Positions 18,336-26,980 of a stretch of 64,000 nucleotides of DNA are shown piece by piece. Position numbers and translations under genes: made by a program. The stretch is from positions 1 through 64,000 of the forward strand of contig NZ_POWF01000003.1 in assembly GCF_002895005.1 (NCBI RefSeq), read 5' to 3'. Below the pieces are notes generated by a model. The model had not been told where the DNA came from, searched no databases, and saw only the letters and a program-made list of their open reading frames with translations. The stretch is from Hanstruepera neustonica. GTDB lineage: Bacteria > Bacteroidota > Bacteroidia > Flavobacteriales > Flavobacteriaceae. How positions within the stretch are numbered: the first letter of the stretch is position 1; every line of letters begins with the position of its first letter.

Positions 18336-18420
18336 GCGCACGTGGCGGAATTGGTAGACGCGCTGGCTTGAGGGGCCAGTGACCGTTTAGGTCGTGGAAG
18401 TTCGAGTCTTCTCGTGCGCA
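18336..18420 (+). tRNA. tRNA-Leu (anticodon GAG)
   Basis: An 85-nt class II tRNA with acceptor stem GCGCACG/CGTGCGC, anticodon stem CTGGC/GCCAG around loop TTGAGGG (anticodon GAG), a long variable arm and T-arm AGTTCGAGTCT. CCA is not encoded. It reads CUC and CUU codons. Confidence 0.95.
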
Positions 18421-18428
18421 CTTTAAAG

Positions 18429-18995
18429 CTATTCCTTTTTCAAGAGGTCATCTAACAAGGATCTCACTGACTCGCTATTCCAATTGGCAGCACCATTTTT
18501 TTCAATAACAATATTGCCCAATTTATCAATAACATAGGTCTGTGGTATACTAGATGTATACAACAAATCGGGCTCTTCACTTAAAGGCATGTAGAAGTTG
18601 AAATCATAGTTATTCTTCAAAATAAAATTTGATACTTTTTTTTCATTTTCACTCGTGACCAACAGAAAGACCACATCGTTATTATAATCTTTATAAAGTT
18701 CATTAATACTTTGCATTTCAGCTATACAAGGCGGACACCAAGTAGCCCAGAAATTTATAAAGACAACCTTTCCTTTTGCATTGTTAAAATTATAAATAGT
18801 AGCATCACCACCTTGTAAATTCCAATTGTAATTAGACAAGGTTTTTTGATCAGATTCTTCGACTTTTGAAGGGCTTATTAGGGCCAAACCCTTATGGATA
18901 AAAACTTGAATAGGTTTACGCGTAGTTGGAACAATCAATAAAATGATAACGACCAAAAATAAAATATTACTGAATTTGACTTTTAAAAACTTCAT
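18429..18995 (-). CDS. TlpA/ResA-like membrane-anchored thioredoxin
   Basis: A 188-residue periplasmic thiol-disulfide oxidoreductase. An N-terminal membrane anchor (ILFLVVIILLIVP, about 11-23) is followed by a thioredoxin-fold domain with the active site WATWCPPC (C87, C90) and the cis-Pro segment SIPQTYVID. TlpA and ResA proteins reduce cysteines for cytochrome c maturation or copper-centre assembly; the partner is unknown here. Its 3' end lies 9 nt from the convergent tRNA-Leu. Confidence 0.88.
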   Translation of the reverse strand: MKFLKVKFSNILFLVVIILLIVPTTRKPIQVFIHKGLALISPSKVEESDQKTLSNYNWNLQGGDATIYNFNNAKGKVVFINFWATWCPPCIAEMQSINELYKDYNNDVVFLLVTSENEKKVSNFILKNNYDFNFYMPLSEEPDLLYTSSIPQTYVIDKLGNIVIEKNGAANWNSESVRSLLDDLLKKE

Positions 18996-19003
18996 AGAAC
19001 AAC

Positions 19004-19039
19004 TTAAGGTATAGTTTCTTTGACAAAACTATACCTTAA
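19004..19039. repeat. Strong 14-bp inverted repeat
   Basis: TTAAGGTATAGTTT (19004-19017) and AAACTATACCTTAA (19026-19039) are perfect inverted copies with an 8-base loop. They lie in the 74-base gap between a lipoprotein gene and the tlpA-like gene, both leftward. The minus-strand T tract after the stem is poor, so this may be a terminator, an attenuator, an mRNA-stabilising stem or an operator. Confidence 0.6.
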
Positions 19040-19069
19040 AACTTACAAAATATATGTGCTATTAATAAA

Positions 19070-19951
19070 TTATCTAGTTACTGTTCCCGATAATGAAACA
19101 GTTGGACCTTCTGCCATATTAATGGCAGAATGTACCATAGCATCATTCGGCACTACATGAGCTAGAGGTTTTAAAGTAAATGGCATAGGGCTATTGTCAG
19201 GGTATGGCTCAACCGATATGACGACAGTTGCCCCTCTTAAATCTGTTGGAAAGCTTAAACCATTTGGAGCATTTTGTAAAAAATCTTCTCCCGGGTAACT
19301 TGGTCCATTACCCGAATCACCTTTATATGGAGATGTTGCAGCGTTGTTATCAAAATCCATAATATCTGTAAACGTCCCAGTACTAACTGGCATACCATCA
19401 ATAACAGCCCAACCTTCATATTTCCAGCCATTTTGCAGCGTAGGTAAATCCAATCCCACCATAGGACTACCAGTGGTATTATCCAAAAACCAAACACCAC
19501 TGGCTTCATTAGTATCATCCATATCTGTAGGAGTTGCTAAAATATAAGTCCCTGAAGCGGATCTAAAATCTCCAACGATACTATTACTATCAACTTGTGC
19601 TGAACTTCCAGAAAAAGGTCCAGCTAAAATTTTAGTTTCAGCAGGCGCTGGATCTGTATCTATAGCTGGCTCAATTGACAAGACAAACATCGTTGCATTA
19701 TTTAATTGCGATCTGTTAACCGTAAAAGACTGTGGAAATGTGACACTTGAAAATGTTCCCGTTGAAATGGGCTCTCCATCTACAATAATCCAACCTTCAT
19801 ACACAAAATCTGGTCCGAGTGGCTCTAATCCGTTTAAGTTTAATGTTAATTCTGAATTTGTAGGCAACACTATTTTACTGTCATCATCACTACTGCATGA
19901 CATAAACAAAATCATAGAGCTTAATACTGAAAAAATTACTTTTTTTATCAT
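19070..19951 (-). CDS. Lipoprotein with two copies of an anti-sigma-K-like module
   Basis: A 293-residue lipoprotein (lipobox ending at C19, then SSDDDSK). It has an internal duplication: YEGWIIVDGEPISTGTF at 51-67 and YEGWAVIDGMPVSTGTF at 178-194, and after each a strand with (L/V)SIEP-type sequence followed by a Pro-rich turn. The repeat period is about 127 residues. The module resembles the extracytoplasmic beta domain of RskA-type anti-sigma factors, but there is no cytoplasmic helix or membrane segment, so it is not itself an anti-sigma factor. It is probably exposed on the periplasmic face or cell surface. Ligand unknown. Confidence 0.8.
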   Translation of the reverse strand: MIKKVIFSVLSSMILFMSCSSDDDSKIVLPTNSELTLNLNGLEPLGPDFVYEGWIIVDGEPISTGTFSSVTFPQSFTVNRSQLNNATMFVLSIEPAIDTDPAPAETKILAGPFSGSSAQVDSNSIVGDFRSASGTYILATPTDMDDTNEASGVWFLDNTTGSPMVGLDLPTLQNGWKYEGWAVIDGMPVSTGTFTDIMDFDNNAATSPYKGDSGNGPSYPGEDFLQNAPNGLSFPTDLRGATVVISVEPYPDNSPMPFTLKPLAHVVPNDAMVHSAINMAEGPTVSLSGTVTR

Positions 19952-20005
19952 TGCGTTATATTTTTAAATTAATACTCAAAAATATATTTATGCAATGATT
20001 CAAAA

Positions 20006-20021
20006 TGTTAGCTAGCTAACA
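20006..20021. repeat. Perfect 16-bp palindrome at the end of the Crp/Fnr gene
   Basis: TGTTAGCTAGCTAACA is perfectly self-complementary and abuts the stop codon of the regulator gene. As RNA it can form a hairpin followed on the minus strand by TTTTG, so it may be a short terminator. Its perfect symmetry also fits a protein-binding site. Confidence 0.45.
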
Positions 20022-20693
20022 CTAAATGGCTTTTTTATAAATTCTGATTTCCTTTCTGGAAAAATCAAGGTAGCTTTCGTCTTTAAGCTCTTTTAGTAGG
20101 ATATTTAAAGTAGGTCTGGATGTTCCAATAAGTGATGCCATATCCTTTTGTGTATATGGATGTTTAATGACATGATCGCCTGTTTTAGCGCAGTCATAAC
20201 CATAATCTTCGCATAGTTCTTCCAAAAATTCAATGAGCCTAGTTTTGGTGTCCTTAAAAAGTAATAATTGGAGACGTCTTTCTAGTTTTTTAAACTTCAA
20301 TCCAATGAACTTATATATTTTGAAGCTAAAAGTTTGGTTGTCTCGCATTAAATCATGCATGGTTTGCACACCAATAGGACAGATTGATGTGGTATTTTCT
20401 ACAGATTGGGCAAACTCATCTCTTTTTGATTCGCCGAGAATGGCTTTTTCACCAAACAATTCACCCTTAGTTAAAATCGCTTTAACGACCTCCTCACCAT
20501 CTTCACTGTAGTATCCTATCTTGACCTTACCTTTTTCTATGAGATATATCTTATTGGCAGCATCCTCTTCAAAGTAGATATAATCTTTCTTTTTGAAGGT
20601 ATTAAAGCTGTGACTCTTCTTGTATGCTTTAAATTTATGAGGACAAAGCACCTTAAATAGATTAACATCTTCAAAAAACCAGATTGTATTCAT
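20022..20693 (-). CDS. Crp/Fnr family transcriptional regulator
   Basis: A 223-residue regulator with a cyclic-nucleotide-type beta-roll (about 30-130, with FEEDAANKIYLIEKGKVKIG and GELFGEKAILGE) and a C-terminal winged helix (YTQKDMASLIGTSRPTLNIL, about 179-198) whose Ser-Arg-Pro is typical of the recognition helix. There is no Cys cluster for an Fnr-type iron-sulfur centre. The GELFGE segment is cAMP-pocket-like but not diagnostic, so the ligand is open. It lies directly downstream of the polysaccharide block and could regulate it, though nothing shows this. Confidence 0.88.
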   Translation of the reverse strand: MNTIWFFEDVNLFKVLCPHKFKAYKKSHSFNTFKKKDYIYFEEDAANKIYLIEKGKVKIGYYSEDGEEVVKAILTKGELFGEKAILGESKRDEFAQSVENTTSICPIGVQTMHDLMRDNQTFSFKIYKFIGLKFKKLERRLQLLLFKDTKTRLIEFLEELCEDYGYDCAKTGDHVIKHPYTQKDMASLIGTSRPTLNILLKELKDESYLDFSRKEIRIYKKAI

Positions 20694-20746
20694 AATATAA
20701 TAATTCGGATAGATGTAATAGCTGTCGTAATAATCAACAAAACATT

Positions 20747-20778
20747 ACAGTAAAGAGACAAAGTCCTATTTTTACTGT
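20747..20778. repeat. Inverted repeat between wzc-like and Crp/Fnr genes
   Basis: ACAGTAAA (20747-20754) and TTTACTGT (20771-20778) are inverted copies with a 16-base spacer, between the last polysaccharide gene and the regulator. This could be a weak terminator or an operator half-site pair. Confidence 0.4.
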
Positions 20779-20785
20779 CAAAAAG

Positions 20786-23125
20786 TTAACTTTGATCACT
20801 ATAGCCATAACCATATCCATAGTTATAGCCATAACCTCTTGATTTGCTAGCCCCAACACTATTGACCACGTAAGCCATATTTTTCAATTTACCTGACTCC
20901 ACAAGTTCTTTTGAAAACTCTAATAAATTCTTTTCAGTAAAGTTGGCTTTAACTATGTACACATTGGTGTCGGCCAAATGTGAAATCAACATCGTGTCAG
21001 TAACTAAAATAGTTGGTGCGGTATCAACTATGATATAATCATATAGTTTTTTAGCTTCTTCAATCAACGAATCAAAACGACCGTTAGTTAGCAAATGTGC
21101 CGGATTAGGCGGTATTGAACCCGAAAGTAAAACATCATGTGTTTGATGATTTTTAAAACCTTTAATTAGCATGTCTTTCCAATCCAATTTAAAATCATGA
21201 AGGTAATTCGATAATCCAAGTGCATTCTTGTCTTTTGTTGAATAAGCATGTATTTGCGGATTTCTTAAATCAGCTCCTATCAATAGTACTTTTTTATTTA
21301 AACTAGATAATGCTAACGATAAATTGATACTCACATAAGTCTTACCCTCTCCTTTAATTGTTGAAGTACAAAAAATAACTTGACCAACATTATTATTGTT
21401 TTTTGGCAATACATACCTGACATTGGAACTCAAAATCCGAAAAGATTCAGCTAATATTGATCGGTCATTAGGGTTTTCAAAAATTAGACCATCTTTATCC
21501 TTAACTTCTGGAATTTGGCCTATAATCGGTACATTTTTAACAGCTTTCTCAACATCTCGCTTATCATGTACTTTAGTATCCAACATAAAAAATAAGTATA
21601 AAGAAGCAAAAGGTAACAACAACCCTCCTAAAATCGCTGCTGCGTAAACAATGTTTGGTTTTGGAGAAATTGGATTCGATCCTGATAGCGCATATTCAAC
21701 AACCTTTATGGAAGGTTCAGTAATTTCGTAATTAATGGCAGCTTCTTCTCTCTTTTGAAATAAAAACAAGTATAGACTTTCTTTTATTTGCTGCTGTCTA
21801 TCAATTTCTCGTAGTAATTTTTCCTGAAGAGGCAGCTGACTAACCTCACCTCTAAACTTGCGATCTCTAGCATCCAGTTGTTTCTTTGATGCTTGCAATT
21901 GACTTTTGTAAGAAACTAATGATTGATTGATATTATTTTTTAAGTCGGCGATAGTAGCATTCAATTGCTTAACCATAGGGTTGTTTACACCTCCACTGAC
22001 TACATATTTATTGCGTTCCAATATAGCTGAATTATATTGCGATATCAACTCATTAATACCGCCACTTTCAATTCCAATATTTGAAGGTAATAACCCATCT
22101 GAAAAATCCTGGTCTTTCAATGCATCCTCAATCAAATCGGCTAAGGCCAGCTGACTTTCAATTCTAAAAACCTCCTCTTCGGATTTAGATCTCTTTTGAA
22201 TACCTAGTTCAGCATCACTCGGTAAAAAAACTAGATTATTTCTTTGTTTAAACTCTTGTTTGTTATCTTCAATTGAATCGAGCTCAAATGCTAAATATTC
22301 AAACCGATCATCAATAAATCTTGTTGTCGTAAGAAATACTTCTCGCCTATCATCAATCCCATCCTGATTAAATGTCCCAACTAAAGAATCTAAAACCATT
22401 TCGGACCATTTTGGACTCTCTCCTTTAATAGTCAATTTCAGTAAATGGCTTTGATCACCTATAGCCTCCGTTTTTATTCTATTTTTTAAACTTAAAACTG
22501 TTGACTTAAGTGGTGTGAATTTAACAATATAGGTTTTACCGATTATGGCTTGCAAATCAGAAGTATCATATACTTTGATATCAAATGGTAATCTGTGTGA
22601 CTTTAAATATGAATCATGATTTGGAAATGTTATTGATTTTTCTGTTTTCAAGTTTGTAATCTCAAACTTATCAGAATCCACATAAATCTCATATTGCATA
22701 CTAGTGAGGATACTATCTACTTGTATTCTTTGTTTAAAAGAAAATGGCAACTCGGCCATTTGAGATGTTTGTATTTGACCTTCCTCAAAAAAAGTAGTAT
22801 TAAGATTAAGTTTTTTAACAACATCTTCTATTATTCTGTAAGAATTTAATATTTCTATTTCATTCTCAAGATTGATATTGGACCGTTTGAAAATAAAAGC
22901 AGAAGACGGTAATTCTAATCCATCAGCTTCATCTAATATTTTAATTTTAGTAACTGTTTGATAAATTCTAGGAGAATACCTTAAATACAAATAAGCTCCA
23001 GACAGCGCAATAAAAATAGCTAAAGCAAACCAAGGCCAATACCTTAAATACCTTTTGATTTCATGTTTAAAGTCGACATTATCATCCTCTTGACCAAAAT
23101 ATGGGTTATTTGAATTCATCTCCAT
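20786..23125 (-). CDS. Wzc-like polysaccharide co-polymerase / tyrosine autokinase
   Basis: Controls chain length and export of the surface polysaccharide and phosphorylates itself on C-terminal tyrosines. The 779-residue protein has an N-terminal membrane helix (about 30-50), a long periplasmic coiled-coil part, a second helix near 495-520 and a cytoplasmic BY-kinase domain with Walker A STIKGEGKT (about residue 590) and Walker A' LLIGADLRNP, with Gly where the more usual sequence has Asp. It ends in a dense tyrosine cluster (GYGYNYGYGYGY), the autophosphorylation tail. It is the last gene of the polysaccharide block, 2 nt after the Wza-like gene. No Wzb-type phosphatase is in view. Confidence 0.94.
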   Translation of the reverse strand: MEMNSNNPYFGQEDDNVDFKHEIKRYLRYWPWFALAIFIALSGAYLYLRYSPRIYQTVTKIKILDEADGLELPSSAFIFKRSNINLENEIEILNSYRIIEDVVKKLNLNTTFFEEGQIQTSQMAELPFSFKQRIQVDSILTSMQYEIYVDSDKFEITNLKTEKSITFPNHDSYLKSHRLPFDIKVYDTSDLQAIIGKTYIVKFTPLKSTVLSLKNRIKTEAIGDQSHLLKLTIKGESPKWSEMVLDSLVGTFNQDGIDDRREVFLTTTRFIDDRFEYLAFELDSIEDNKQEFKQRNNLVFLPSDAELGIQKRSKSEEEVFRIESQLALADLIEDALKDQDFSDGLLPSNIGIESGGINELISQYNSAILERNKYVVSGGVNNPMVKQLNATIADLKNNINQSLVSYKSQLQASKKQLDARDRKFRGEVSQLPLQEKLLREIDRQQQIKESLYLFLFQKREEAAINYEITEPSIKVVEYALSGSNPISPKPNIVYAAAILGGLLLPFASLYLFFMLDTKVHDKRDVEKAVKNVPIIGQIPEVKDKDGLIFENPNDRSILAESFRILSSNVRYVLPKNNNNVGQVIFCTSTIKGEGKTYVSINLSLALSSLNKKVLLIGADLRNPQIHAYSTKDKNALGLSNYLHDFKLDWKDMLIKGFKNHQTHDVLLSGSIPPNPAHLLTNGRFDSLIEEAKKLYDYIIVDTAPTILVTDTMLISHLADTNVYIVKANFTEKNLLEFSKELVESGKLKNMAYVVNSVGASKSRGYGYNYGYGYGYSDQS

Positions 23126-23127
23126 AA

Positions 23128-23889
23128 TTAACGACTTAATAAAATAACAATACTTAAAACAACAGTGGTAACAGCTAACAATGTACCAACGTCTCCAATA
23201 AAACCTGCAGTTTTAACTTTGGGGTTGTTTTGATTAACCACAATCACATCATTAGGCTTTACATAGTAAAAAGGGCTATTCAACAATTCAGCTGAAGTTA
23301 AGTTTAAATGGGTTATTTTACGAACACCATCTATTTCACGAACCACTAATACGTCTTCTCTAACACCTTTAATCGTCAAATCACCAGCATAGCCTAGAGC
23401 TTGAAAAATAGAAATACTTTCTTCTGAAAACGAATAAGTACCAGGATTTTTAACCTCCCCCAATACAGTTACTTTTGCATTTAAAATTCTTACACTTACC
23501 GTTGGATCCACCAAATGCCCACCTTCCTTTAGCCTGTCTTTTAAATACATTTCCAATTGGGCTGTAGTCATATTTTCAACTGTTATCTCTCCTAAAACAG
23601 GAAAAATTATCTTTTTCTCTTTAGAAACAAGGTAACCTTCCAACTTTAACAAGTCTATTGAATTTTGTGGAGCATTATCACCTAACTTTCGGTTATAAGG
23701 TATTGCTGTTTCAGGCACTAAAGCACCTACGCTTATGTTCAATATATCATTTGGTTGAATTGTAATACTGCTATAATCTATAATAGTATTATTGGCATCA
23801 TCTGCATTTTGCAAATACAAGATTTCTTTCTTAGAAACACAAGATGAAAGCGCTAACAACAAAACAATTCCCAATAATTTAATTCTCAT
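23128..23889 (-). CDS. Wza-like polysaccharide export lipoprotein
   Basis: Outer-membrane or periplasmic export component. It has a lipobox ending at C17 (MRIKLLGIVLLLALSSC), a Poly_export domain (IQPNDILNISVGALVP, then GYLVSKEKKIIFPVLGEI) and one SLBB-type segment (VTVLGEVKNPGTYSF), with a C-terminal hydrophobic helix (LLAVTTVVLSIVILLS). At 253 residues it is shorter than E. coli Wza, as is common in Bacteroidota. An in-frame upstream ATG at 23985 exists, but the promoter at 23908-23915 and the lipobox position favour ATG 23889. Confidence 0.92.
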   Translation of the reverse strand: MRIKLLGIVLLLALSSCVSKKEILYLQNADDANNTIIDYSSITIQPNDILNISVGALVPETAIPYNRKLGDNAPQNSIDLLKLEGYLVSKEKKIIFPVLGEITVENMTTAQLEMYLKDRLKEGGHLVDPTVSVRILNAKVTVLGEVKNPGTYSFSEESISIFQALGYAGDLTIKGVREDVLVVREIDGVRKITHLNLTSAELLNSPFYYVKPNDVIVVNQNNPKVKTAGFIGDVGTLLAVTTVVLSIVILLSR

Positions 23890-23907
23890 ACTGTCTGCAT
23901 TTAAAAA

Positions 23908-23915
23908 CAAATATA
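23908..23915 (-). promoter_or_regulatory. Internal promoter for the Wza/Wzc-like pair
   Basis: Minus-strand TATATTTG lies 19 bases before the chosen Wza-like start. It would allow export and kinase genes to be expressed apart from the rest of the block. Confidence 0.5.
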
Positions 23916-23974
23916 AGCGCATTTGAATCAACCGCAAAGGCTTTAATTGATTTAGAAACATAAGTAATATAAAA

Positions 23975-25081
23975 TCAAGTCCCAATTTCAGCTTTTAATT
24001 TTCCTCGCAGTAAAACAAACGGTAAAACATACAATAGGCTTCCATAAAAAAGGAGTAAAGCAATTTGAGTGTTTAAATTTAAATGAAGTAAATTGAATGC
24101 AATTCCAATTATGGCAACATTAATCACAATAATAATAGTTGTGGTCATAACATGACTGAATCCCATATTCAATAAACAATGGTGTATGTGTTTTTTGTCT
24201 GGCTTAAACGGATTGCTTTTTAAAATTAACAACCTTACCAATACAACTCTCAAAGTGTCTATAAGAGGAAAAAATAAAATGGCTATTGCCAAAGCTGGCG
24301 ATGCTTTGTGGTATTGTGAATTGACATTTAATTGCGCTTCAGAAATGAAACTAATTGTAAAAAAAGCCAATAGAAATCCAACTATCATTGAACCCGTATC
24401 TCCCATGAAGAGCTTGTTCTTATTTGAAAAGTTCAATCTTAAAAATGCTATTAATGCACCCATCAAAGCTATCGCAATTGTTGCCAAACTAATCATATCT
24501 GCTTTTATAAATAAAATAGAAAAAACAGCACTTGCAAAAAAAGCGAATGCCCCAGCTAATCCATCTACACCATCAATTAAATTATAGGCGTTTATTATTA
24601 AGATGTAAACGAACAAAGTGAATCCAATAGACACCCAGTAAGGCAAAGTTTCTACGTCCAATATTTTTGAAAAACCAATTATTCTAGTATCTGTAAAAAC
24701 TATTAAAAGTAATGCGGCAAATAGTTGTCCCATGAATTTTTTTCTAGCAGAAAGAACGGTTAAATCATCCTTGAGGCCTAAAAAAAATAAAATGGTTATA
24801 GCTCCCATAACCAAAAGCAAAACTTTAGTATTCAAGAATGCTCCAGTGATTGTCATAACAACAACCAGACTTATAAAAATACCGATGCCTCCCAACGTAG
24901 GAACTTTATAAGAGTGTGTACTTCTGTCATCAGGTTCATCTAATAAATGCTTCTCTTTGGCAACATACAAAATTGTAGGAAACGTATTGTATGCAATAAA
25001 AAAAGCCATAATAAACGCCGAAATCAACCAGACAATTATATGTTCTTCAGGATTGAATATATTAATTAAAGATTCTATCAT
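23975..25081 (-). CDS. WecA/MraY-family polyprenyl-phosphate sugar-1-phosphate transferase
   Basis: Starts a repeat unit by moving a sugar-1-phosphate, probably GlcNAc-1-P, from its UDP form to undecaprenyl phosphate at the inner membrane. The 368-residue protein has about eleven hydrophobic helices and the family's motifs: LGLKDDLTVLSARKK (Asp pair binding magnesium), NAYNLIDGVDGLAG, FMGDTGSMIVG and the C-terminal KKHIHHCLL, the histidine motif of the WecA subgroup. It is separated from wecB by 92 nt. WecB and a WecG/TagA transferase next to it support GlcNAc as the first sugar. Confidence 0.92.
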   Translation of the reverse strand: MIESLINIFNPEEHIIVWLISAFIMAFFIAYNTFPTILYVAKEKHLLDEPDDRSTHSYKVPTLGGIGIFISLVVVMTITGAFLNTKVLLLVMGAITILFFLGLKDDLTVLSARKKFMGQLFAALLLIVFTDTRIIGFSKILDVETLPYWVSIGFTLFVYILIINAYNLIDGVDGLAGAFAFFASAVFSILFIKADMISLATIAIALMGALIAFLRLNFSNKNKLFMGDTGSMIVGFLLAFFTISFISEAQLNVNSQYHKASPALAIAILFFPLIDTLRVVLVRLLILKSNPFKPDKKHIHHCLLNMGFSHVMTTTIIIVINVAIIGIAFNLLHLNLNTQIALLLFYGSLLYVLPFVLLRGKLKAEIGT

Positions 25082-25173
25082 TAGGGCACTCTTTTGTGAT
25101 GGTTAATACAAATATCCGTCAATTAATTGAACTATACACGAATTTGGACATCAATATTATCTTTAGGCAAAAA

Positions 25174-26268
25174 CTATTGACTAAAACCTATGAGAGTATC
25201 AACAATTCGTTGAGAAGTTTTCCCATCCCACAATGGTATATTTTGAGCTTGTTTCCAAGACCCTGAAAACAATTTATCTAAATAGGTCTTCATGTTTTTG
25301 GGGTTTGTTCCTACCAATTCATTAGTACCTAGTGTCATCGTCTCTGGACGTTCTGTATTATTCCTTAAAGTCATACATGGCACATTCATAATTGATGCCT
25401 CTTCGGTAATGCCTCCTGAATCCGTAATGACTGCTTTCGCATTTTGAACGAGATAATTAAATTCAAGGTAGCTTAAGGGATTGATTGTATGAAGACGATT
25501 ATGATTAATACTTAATTTATCAAGAATTTTTGCTGTTCTTGGGTGTACCGGAAAAACAATAGGCGTGTTTTGAGTATTTAACATGATCTCATCAATCATT
25601 GACTTTAATTGATTTTCTTCATCAACATTGGCCGGACGATGCAAAGTCATGACAATATACCCCTTTGGCTTTAATGACAATTCATTCCAGACTAAAGGTT
25701 TTTTGAAATTTGGCATTTGTTTCATAAGAGTATCAATCATGGTATTACCCACAAAAAATATTTGATGGTCTTGTACACCACTCTTCTTAAGATAATCATT
25801 TGCCGTTTCTGAAGTTGTAAAAAAATAATTAGTAATACTGTCCGTTACTAATCTGTTAATTTCTTCAGGCATAGTCCAATCGTTAGATCGAATTCCTCCT
25901 TCTACATGAGCCACTTTTGTATGTAGTTTTTGGGCTACCAAAGCACAAGCCATTGTAGATGTCACATCTCCTACTACTAAAACTAAATCTGAAGGATTTT
26001 CCATCAAATCTTTTTCAAAAGCAACCATAATATTTGCTGTTTGTTCAGCTTGGGTTCCGCCACTACATTCTAAATTAACATGTGGCTCTGGAATTTGCAA
26101 CTGCTCGAAAAAATCGCCAGACATGTTTTTATCATAATGTTGTCCTGTATGGACCAATCTAAAATCAATATCCTTTCCTTGTTGCTTTGCTTTATCGATT
26201 TCATGAATAATTGGTGCTATTTTCATGAAATTTGGTCTTGCACCAGCAATAATGGTTATTTTGTACAT
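25174..26268 (-). CDS. wecB: UDP-N-acetylglucosamine 2-epimerase (non-hydrolysing)
   Basis: Interconverts UDP-GlcNAc and UDP-ManNAc. The 364-residue GT-B-fold protein starts MYKITIIAGARPNFMKIAPI and has TGQHYDKNMSG, GDVTSTMACALVA, HVEGGIRSNDW, TLHRPANVDEE and ITDSGGITEEA, all typical of the family. There is no WecC-type dehydrogenase nearby, so the product is predicted to be used as ManNAc and not oxidised to ManNAcA. It is followed by the WecG/TagA transferase. Confidence 0.95.
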   Translation of the reverse strand: MYKITIIAGARPNFMKIAPIIHEIDKAKQQGKDIDFRLVHTGQHYDKNMSGDFFEQLQIPEPHVNLECSGGTQAEQTANIMVAFEKDLMENPSDLVLVVGDVTSTMACALVAQKLHTKVAHVEGGIRSNDWTMPEEINRLVTDSITNYFFTTSETANDYLKKSGVQDHQIFFVGNTMIDTLMKQMPNFKKPLVWNELSLKPKGYIVMTLHRPANVDEENQLKSMIDEIMLNTQNTPIVFPVHPRTAKILDKLSINHNRLHTINPLSYLEFNYLVQNAKAVITDSGGITEEASIMNVPCMTLRNNTERPETMTLGTNELVGTNPKNMKTYLDKLFSGSWKQAQNIPLWDGKTSQRIVDTLIGFSQ

Positions 26269-26281
26269 AAAAGAAAATGTT

Positions 26282-26980
26282 TTAGTATCTATTCAAATGC
26301 AAATTAACAAAGAATTTCACCAAATGTATTTGCCTTTTTATTCTCGAGGGTTGATTTATTAATCGATAAGTCCATTCTAAATTGTTTTTTACCCACCATT
26401 CAGGAGCTCGCTTGACATTACCCGTGTAAACATCAAAACTTCCTCCTAATCCTTGATATACTGCTTGATGCTCTTTTTGCATTTGTTCCATAAGTAATTC
26501 CTGTTTAGGTGATCCCATGGCAACAAAAACAATATCTGGTTTATGTTTTAGAATGTCAGCAATCAAATCAGTTTCTTCAACTTCCGTTTTCAAGTAGCCA
26601 TTTCTAAAATTACAGATGTTTATACCCGTGAAATCTTCCTTTAACTTTTCAACTGTTTCTTCAATAACTTCCTGTTTTCCTCCAACAAGATAAAATGATT
26701 TTTCTTTGTAAAACCTTTGAACAATATCCAACCATAATTCACAGCCAGGAATTTTTACAACGGATTGATGACCTTTTTTCTTTAAGGCCCAAACAGCTCC
26801 AATACCATCAGGATATCCTAAATTTCTATTAATGAGATTGCGACTTTCATCAGTTGCATGTAATATTTTTTCTGCATTTACTGCTATCATGATACTTTTA
26901 TGTAGCATTGCATAATCCATTAACTCCTTGCGTGAATTAGGAGCATAGGTTTTTATTCCGTTAAGTTGTTCAGCAATCAT
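26282..26980 (-). CDS. WecG/TagA/CpsF family glycosyltransferase (GT26)
   Basis: A 232-residue membrane-associated transferase. Motifs: NRNLGYPDGIGAVWALKK near 49-66, GCELWLDIVQR, SFYLVGGKQEVIE and VFVAMGSPKQELLMEQ. TagA members add ManNAc to GlcNAc-PP-undecaprenol. With wecB and a WecA-like gene in the same block this enzyme probably makes a ManNAc-GlcNAc-PP-lipid. The start codon overlaps the stop of the preceding gene by one base (TGATG), a coupling signal. Confidence 0.9.
   Translation of the reverse strand: MIAEQLNGIKTYAPNSRKELMDYAMLHKSIMIAVNAEKILHATDESRNLINRNLGYPDGIGAVWALKKKGHQSVVKIPGCELWLDIVQRFYKEKSFYLVGGKQEVIEETVEKLKEDFTGINICNFRNGYLKTEVEETDLIADILKHKPDIVFVAMGSPKQELLMEQMQKEHQAVYQGLGGSFDVYTGNVKRAPEWWVKNNLEWTYRLINQPSRIKRQIHLVKFFVNLHLNRY

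Noticed and set aside
19255-19518. Alternative minus-strand frame inside the duplicated lipoprotein gene
   Set aside because: It is a shadow of the lipoprotein gene, which has a signal peptide, lipobox and clear repeats in the other frame.
23890-23985. Longer start for the Wza-like lipoprotein
   Set aside because: It would place the lipobox 33 residues inward and extend back over the promoter and into the WecA-like gene.
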